Source: Nemertoderma westbladi (taxonomy: Eukaryota; Xenacoelomorpha; Nemertodermatida; Nemertodermatidae). From it: DNA of 23,257 nt. The notes under the pieces were generated by a model. The model had not been told where the DNA came from and ran no database searches. It was given only the letters and a program-made list of their open reading frames with translations. Below, in pieces: positions 19,290-23,257 of this stretch. The DNA is taken from contig JAUCBJ010005284.1 in NCBI GenBank assembly GCA_032718475.1, forward strand, positions 1-23,257, read 5' to 3'. How positions within the stretch are numbered: position 1 is the first letter of the stretch; the number at the start of each line of letters is the position of its first letter. A program made the position numbers and the translations under genes.

Positions 19290-20082
19290 TAGGGCTCGAT
19301 CGGAGTTGGGATTTGGCCGGAGCCGGAGCAGGAGCCGGAGTTGGACAATTTGGCCGGAGCAGGAGCCGGAGTTTTTCAAAAATTTTAAAAATTCAATTAT
19401 TTATTTAAAAAAAATAAAGTATGATTATCGTTCGCCAATCGCTCATAATCAATCATACTGTAGGTCTAATTAATTTCATAATTTATAGATTTACGAATTT
19501 TCAATTTAAAATTTAAGTAATTAATTTATCACGGACAGACGGCCTGAAGCTGACGGCTAAAAATTACCTACAGTACCTAACTCACTAACTGTCAGACTGT
19601 GGTAGAGGTGTGTACTGTAGGTACTAGGTAGCCTACCGCTGTACCGTACGTGTACCAGTCACCAGTACTGCAGTACATTATGCAGTTATGCTGGCATGAC
19701 AGCAGTAAATGGCTGCAGTGGTAGGCCTACAGTGTACAATCATAGCATTTACAATTTTTTACAGTAGTCTGTTATAGTTTGCTATTGCTAGTCAGCCAAC
19801 TGGCCAGTACCAGTCTGCCAGTACTCCAGTACAGTCAGTCAGTCAGACATTGACTTTAAGTAAATACTGCAGTATTATGCTTGATATTGACAGATTGAAG
19901 CTGTACTAAAGTACTAGGCCTACTTATAGTGTAAATAATTGTTCAGATTAGAATATGCACGAAATATAATACTTTATTAAAAAATTAACTCCGGCAATAT
20001 TTTTACCGGAGCCGGAGCAGGAGCCGGAGGTGCCAAAATGGCCGGAGCCGGAGCCGGAGGCCGGAGCTCCGATCGAGCCCTA
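19290..20082 (+). mobile_element. Family 1 non-autonomous hAT-type element, copy E
   Basis: It runs from TAGGGCTCGATCGGAG (19290) to GATCGAGCCCTA (20082), flanked by exact ATTAATAC (19282-19289, 20083-20090). It is 793 bp and uninterrupted, so it is a good reference copy for the family. The left subterminal block is slightly shorter than in copies A-C (one CCGGAG unit missing in the second block). Confidence 0.92.
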
Positions 20083-20193
20083 ATTAATACCGGAAACCCA
20101 TGCGGAATGTCACGACCGTTACGCTGGAATGGCTGCCGGTGCGGCTTTGAAGAGCCGGTGGAAGATTTTTCACCCGGCGCAGCATTTTGCATT

Positions 20194-20375
20194 GCACAGA
20201 GCCGGCGCAGAAGTTTTTGCACCTGGCATGGGTGTGGGTTTGCACAGAGCCGGCGCAGGATTTTTTGCACCCGGCGTGGTTTTGCACAGAGCCGGCGCAG
20301 GATTTTTTGCACCCGGTGTGGTTTTGCTCAGAGCCGGCGCAGGATTTTTGGCACCCAGCGTCGCGTTCGGCGCAG
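20194..20375 (+). repeat. 42-48-bp tandem repeat, GCACAGAGCCGGCGCAG
   Basis: Units start at 20194, 20242, 20284 and 20326 (spacing 48, 42, 42), each followed by GATTTTTTGCACCCGG or a variant. The period is divisible by three, so several frames on both strands stay open and give cysteine- or alanine-rich peptides; none is credible as a gene. Confidence 0.9.
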
Positions 20376-20411
20376 AAAATAAAACTTTTCAATAGGGCTT
20401 GGAGTTGTACT

Positions 20412-20470
20412 AAAGTCCAATATTGGACTTTGGAGTCCAAAATTGGACTTGAAGTCCAATTTTTGACTTC
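20412..20470. repeat. Three successive palindromes AGTCCAA-WWT-TTGGACT
   Basis: AAAGTCCAATATTGGACTTT is a perfect 20-bp palindrome, followed by GAGTCCAAAATTGGACTT and GAAGTCCAATTTTTGACTTC. The spacing is about 19-20 bp. Such a stack suggests a dimeric binding site or an element end; no partner copy is seen. Confidence 0.8.
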
Positions 20471-21540
20471 TCACCGACTGACAGTCAGACAGTTCTGCAG
20501 CTGCAGTCCTGCAGTTAGTGCAGCAGGCAGGCAGGGTACCGCCGTACCGGTAGTAGGTGTACACTGACTGACTGACAGACTGATATTATTTCATGGGAAA
20601 ATGATGGTTATAATTGCTGAATTGTATAATGTTACGCCGTACGCGTCGCGTCAGCCATCAGGCACTTTGCTGCTTTGGCTGTTTGGGTACAGCGGTACAG
20701 CGTACAGCTGTACAGGCAGACAGGGTATGGGCAGAGGGCAGATGGGCTATGTTTATGCATGCGTAATGGGCAGAGGGCAGATCAGCAGATGGGACCGAAA
20801 TGTTGGCCAGTTGGCTGATTGGCCTACTACTGTACCTGTGTACCGGACTACCGGTACTACCGATTGCGATACCTGACAGCCTGACTAGTCTGTCAGTCTG
20901 TCTCACTGTCTGACAGTACTAGTATGAGTATCAGGCTGTCAGGATGATACAGTACTGTACTGTAGTGTAGTAGGCCTACTGTCCACTGTCTGACTGTAGT
21001 GCAGTAGTGTAGTTACCCTGTTACCGTACCGGTATTTGGTATTGCTGTACTGCTGTACTGTGAGACTGTAGTAGGCGAGTAGGCCTAACAGTCTAAGAAA
21101 TACAAAAGCAGGACAGCAGGCAGGATGTTGTAATTCAGCATTAAATCTGTAAATACTGAAATATGCAGATAGGCCTACAGTTGTACAGTAGGTGCAGTAA
21201 AATGCCTGCAACTCAGTAGGTAACTGCAGAACTGTCAGACAGTAATAATTACAGAATGACTTTGTCTTAATTTCTGAATTTCCATGTCCTCCTGAAGTGG
21301 GTTTGACTTTTCCGTGTACAGGTGTAGGCGATGGAATGCAGTTTCGCATAGGTCTGTAGGTAAATTTTTTGCGTAGGCAACCAATGAATGAATCGAACAA
21401 GAACCTTTATAAAAGAGAGGTAAATTCAAATATGCTCAATATAACAAACGATAATAGAGTTGTTCGGCAGATTGTTATGTTAGTTCAATACAGATGTAAT
21501 CATCTACTTACCCAGAAAAGTCACAGCATGATAAGTCGCT
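20471..21540. other. Intergenic, no gene seen
   Basis: The region is rich in GTACTG/CTGACAGTC/TACCGG words like those inside families 1 and 2, with one direct repeat ATGGGCAGAGGGCAGAT (about 20727 and 20766). Open frames of up to 153 codons (minus strand, 20939-21400) are Tyr/Leu/Thr-rich, change composition along their length and match nothing I recognise. I do not call them. Confidence 0.5.
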
Positions 21541-21550
21541 GAGAAATTGC

Positions 21551-21605
21551 TACTAATTTCGCCGGCTAATACCCTGCTAATTTCGCCGGATAAAAGCCGG
21601 CTTTT
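21551..21605 (+). repeat. CTAATTTCGCCGG direct repeat with hairpin
   Basis: CTAATTTCGCCGG occurs twice (about 21553 and 21579), and the second continues into GCCGGATAAAAGCCGGC, a short hairpin. This could be the edge of a repeat element that continues into the TTCGAAG array. Confidence 0.65.
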
Positions 21606-21639
21606 TGGTTCCAATGTCAGAATGTTCTTAAAGGTTTCG

Positions 21640-21920
21640 AAGGGTGGATTTCGAAGAGAAATAGCCGTCGTTTAGTAGACTATTATTAGCCTTCGATTAC
21701 TACCTAGTTTACGAAGCATATTCAAAGCATAATTCGAAGATAAAAATGCTTCGTTTAGTAGACTATTCGCCTGCGATTAGAAATTTACGAAGCATTTTCG
21801 AAGAATAATTTCGAAGACAAAAATGCTTCGTTTAGTAGACTATTCGCCTGCGATTAGAAGTTTACGAAGCATTTTCGAAGGATAATTTCATCGAAGCATA
21901 AAAAATGCTTTTTATCGAAG
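21640..21920 (+). repeat. 77-83-bp tandem repeat with hairpin arms (TTCGAAG/GCTTCG)
   Basis: CGTTTAGTAGACTATT occurs at 21669, 21752 and 21829. In the last two units AAAATGCTTCG on one side and CGAAGCATTTT on the other are inverse arms around a loop of about 34 nt, so each unit can fold into a hairpin. Units are joined by TTCGAAG. Confidence 0.85.
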
Positions 21921-21986
21921 AAAAAAAAAGTAACTGAAACTGGACCTGCTGACCTGCCTGTGGATGTTTTTGGTGGAGAGGGAGGA

Positions 21987-22008
21987 GGGGGGGGGGGGGG
22001 GGGGGGGG
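21987..22008 (+). repeat. Poly-G tract (22 G)
   Basis: This run of 22 G follows GGAGAGGGAGGA and lies just upstream of the first recognisable reverse transcriptase sequence. It may mark or hide the 5' truncation point. Confidence 0.9.
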
Positions 22009-22054
22009 TATTGGTATTAGCCTATACAGCTATACCTACCTTATCCTACCCTAC

Positions 22055-23257
22055 ATCCCTGAGTGTTTAAAGCTCATCTATCCCATCATAGTAGACATGT
22101 ACCGAACAACAAGAGTCCCACAAGAAATGAAAACAAATAAGTTGGTGCCAGTTCCCAAGAAGGGCAACCTAACACTCTATGGTTCTTTTCGGGGAATCTC
22201 ATTGATCTCGATTGCTGCAAAGCTATACAATAGGATTCTATTAAATCGCATCAGGGATCCCATTGAGAGACTGCTCCGTGGAAATCAGAATGGGTTCCGT
22301 AAAGGTCGTGGGACCATGGAGCCCATTTTGGCACTTAGAAGGATAATTGAAGAGTTATCAAAAAAGAAAGACAGGCATCTGGCTGTTATCTTTGTTGACT
22401 TCTTCAAGGCCTTTGATTCAGTCTCTCGCTCACGTATGTTCAGCATACTTTCATTATATGGGATTCCTGATGAAATTATTGCAGCAATCAGATCAGTATA
22501 CGATGGTTCGACAACATTTGTGTCTACTGTTGATGGTGACACAGAACCATTTGAAGTGTTATGGGGCGTCCTCCAAGGAGACACACTTGCACCATTCTTG
22601 TTCATTATTGTGGTTGACTATGTTCTACGCATGTCCTTAGATCATTATAATGATGATGGGGTGATGATAACTCCACCTACTGGCTCCAGAAGTCGAGGAA
22701 ATCCTGCCAAGTACCTAACTGATCTAGACTTTGCTGATGACTTAGGAGTACTCTCAGAATCATTAGAGGGAGCCCAACGGCTCCTCAGCTCATTAGAACA
22801 TGCTGCTTCTAGTGTTGGTCTTTTTATTAACTCCAGAAAGACCAAAATTCTGACAGTTAACTTTGAAAGTCCTCAGCAAGTCTCTGATCGGATGAGCATA
22901 AGCTCAAAGGATGGTATGCTTGAGCTTGTGGACGACTTCTGTTACCTGGGATCATGGATCCGGAAGTCAGGTGAGGACCTTCGAATACGTAAGGGAAAGG
23001 CATGGGCAGCCTTAAATAGGCTTTCCAGGATTTGGAAGTCACCGAGAATTAATCGGAAACTTAAGGTCCGATTATTTAGAGCAGCAGTAGTTCCAGTACT
23101 CCTCTATGGGAGTCCATGCTGGGCTCCAACTGCTGAGGACACCAAATCTCTGGATGGCACATTCACAAGAATGCTACGCCGGGTTCATTGTGTCAAGTAC
23201 AATGTACACATCTCCAACCAGACACTATATAACATTGGAGGTGTCTCATTGGTTCCC
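22055..23257 (+). CDS. Non-LTR (LINE) reverse transcriptase, 5'-truncated, open at window end
   Basis: A single frame is open from upstream of 22055 to the last base. The first ATG is 22097, giving 387 codons inside the window, but it is internal to the domain. Visible order: 'NKLVPVPKKGNL' and 'FRGISLISIAAKL' (fingers), 'NGFRKGRGT', 'FVDFFKAFDSV' (motif A, Asp near residue 101), 'GVLQGDTLAPFLF' (motif B, about 157-169), 'LDFADDLGVL' (motif C, catalytic FADD at 212-215), 'VGLFINSRKTKI' and 'FCYLGSWI' (thumb side), then 'RLFRAAVVPVLLYG'. This is target-primed LINE replication machinery. The endonuclease and any first ORF are missing upstream. No frameshift or stop is seen in 1.2 kb, so it is much younger than the fragment at 13960. 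I do not assign a clade. Confidence 0.88.
   Translation, partial: MPECLKLIYPIIVDMYRTTRVPQEMKTNKLVPVPKKGNLTLYGSFRGISLISIAAKLYNRILLNRIRDPIERLLRGNQNGFRKGRGTMEPILALRRIIEELSKKKDRHLAVIFVDFFKAFDSVSRSRMFSILSLYGIPDEIIAAIRSVYDGSTTFVSTVDGDTEPFEVLWGVLQGDTLAPFLFIIVVDYVLRMSLDHYNDDGVMITPPTGSRSRGNPAKYLTDLDFADDLGVLSESLEGAQRLLSSLEHAASSVGLFINSRKTKILTVNFESPQQVSDRMSISSKDGMLELVDDFCYLGSWIRKSGEDLRIRKGKAWAALNRLSRIWKSPRINRKLKVRLFRAAVVPVLLYGSPCWAPTAEDTKSLDGTFTRMLRRVHCVKYNVHISNQTLYNIGGVSLVP

Larger units (their letters stand above)
17366..20123. repeat. Seven dispersed copies of a 15-mer, GTCACGACCGTTACG
   Basis: The plus-strand word occurs at 17366-17380, 18941-18955, 19128-19142 and 20109-20123, and as GTCACAACCGTTACG at 18919-18933. 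The inverse occurs at 17521-17535 and, with the same A variant, at 17719-17733. It contains TAACGG on the inverse strand, a Myb-type recognition core. The spread over 2.7 kb around a minisatellite looks like the binding sites of one element, but I find no inverted ends that define it. Copy E (19290-20082) was inserted later between the last two sites. Confidence 0.8.

Noticed and set aside
20038-20567. Several overlapping 80-126-codon frames on both strands, cysteine- or alanine-rich
   Set aside because: The 42-bp tandem repeat is a multiple of three, which keeps many frames open at once.
20939-21400. 153-codon minus-strand frame
   Set aside because: Composition follows the local GTACTG/TACAGT repeats, no motif is recognisable, and there is no splice or promoter context.
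1-23257. CRISPR array, tRNA, rRNA or bacterial operon structure
   Set aside because: Repeats here are either inverted element ends or long-period minisatellites without uniform spacers. I saw no tRNA or rRNA signature, and introns, LINEs and MITEs indicate a eukaryote.

Overview
The window reads as a gene-poor, repeat-dense stretch of an animal nuclear genome, most likely a marine invertebrate. This rests on the TAGGCCTA/GTACTGCAGTAC-rich non-coding background, an intron-bearing hAT transposase gene, non-LTR retrotransposon fragments, long homopolymeric G tracts and many terminal-inverted-repeat (TIR) elements. I cannot name the species. I see no host protein gene, tRNA, rRNA or CRISPR array. 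Nearly all the open frames belong to transposons or are by-products of simple repeats.

The first 14.6 kb is a set of nested DNA transposons whose boundaries can be read from target-site duplications (TSDs). Removing them leaves about 540 bp of flanking DNA (1-114, 953-1072, 5634-5876, 8097-8160). Family 1 ('TAGGGCTCGATCGGAG', about 0.8 kb, CCGGAG-rich ends) has three full copies here and a fourth at 19290: A 115-944 (TSD GTAGAGAT), B 1073-5625 (CAGCCAAA), C 5877-8088 (GTCATAGG), E 19290-20082 (ATTAATAC). Copy B is split by a 3.8-kb hAT-type element (1393-5160, TSD TAACTGTC). That element carries two TA-flanked elements, 1626-2861 and 3125-4777; the second holds a degraded pogo/Tigger-like DNA-binding domain. 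Copy C is split by another TIR element (6487-7861).

8161-14619 is a 6.5-kb hAT element ending in CCAGGTTGGAATT, with 42-bp GC-rich subterminal repeats and a plus-strand transposase gene: exon 1 9749-11164, intron 11165-11610, exon 2 from 11611. The C-terminus is in another frame after a G6 run at 12495-12500. Inside it also sit a 175-bp CAGGG-type MITE (12921-13095), G-tract minisatellites and a minus-strand reverse transcriptase fragment.

15196-16957 is a family 2 element ('TAGCGTTAGACCGGAGCC') with a second copy of the same family inserted in it (15828-16706); both have 8-bp TSDs. 17366-20123 carries seven copies of the 15-mer GTCACGACCGTTACG (a Myb-site-like core, CCGTTA/TAACGG), in both orientations, around a six-unit minisatellite of about 165 bp, and is interrupted by family 1 copy E. 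20194-22008 is a run of minisatellites and hairpin-forming repeats. From about 22055 to the window end there is an open, 5'-truncated non-LTR reverse transcriptase.

The most useful results are the TSD-resolved nesting order, the shared end design of families 1 and 2, the shared ends of the 3.8-kb and 6.5-kb hAT elements (suggesting cross-mobilisation), and the dispersed 15-mer.
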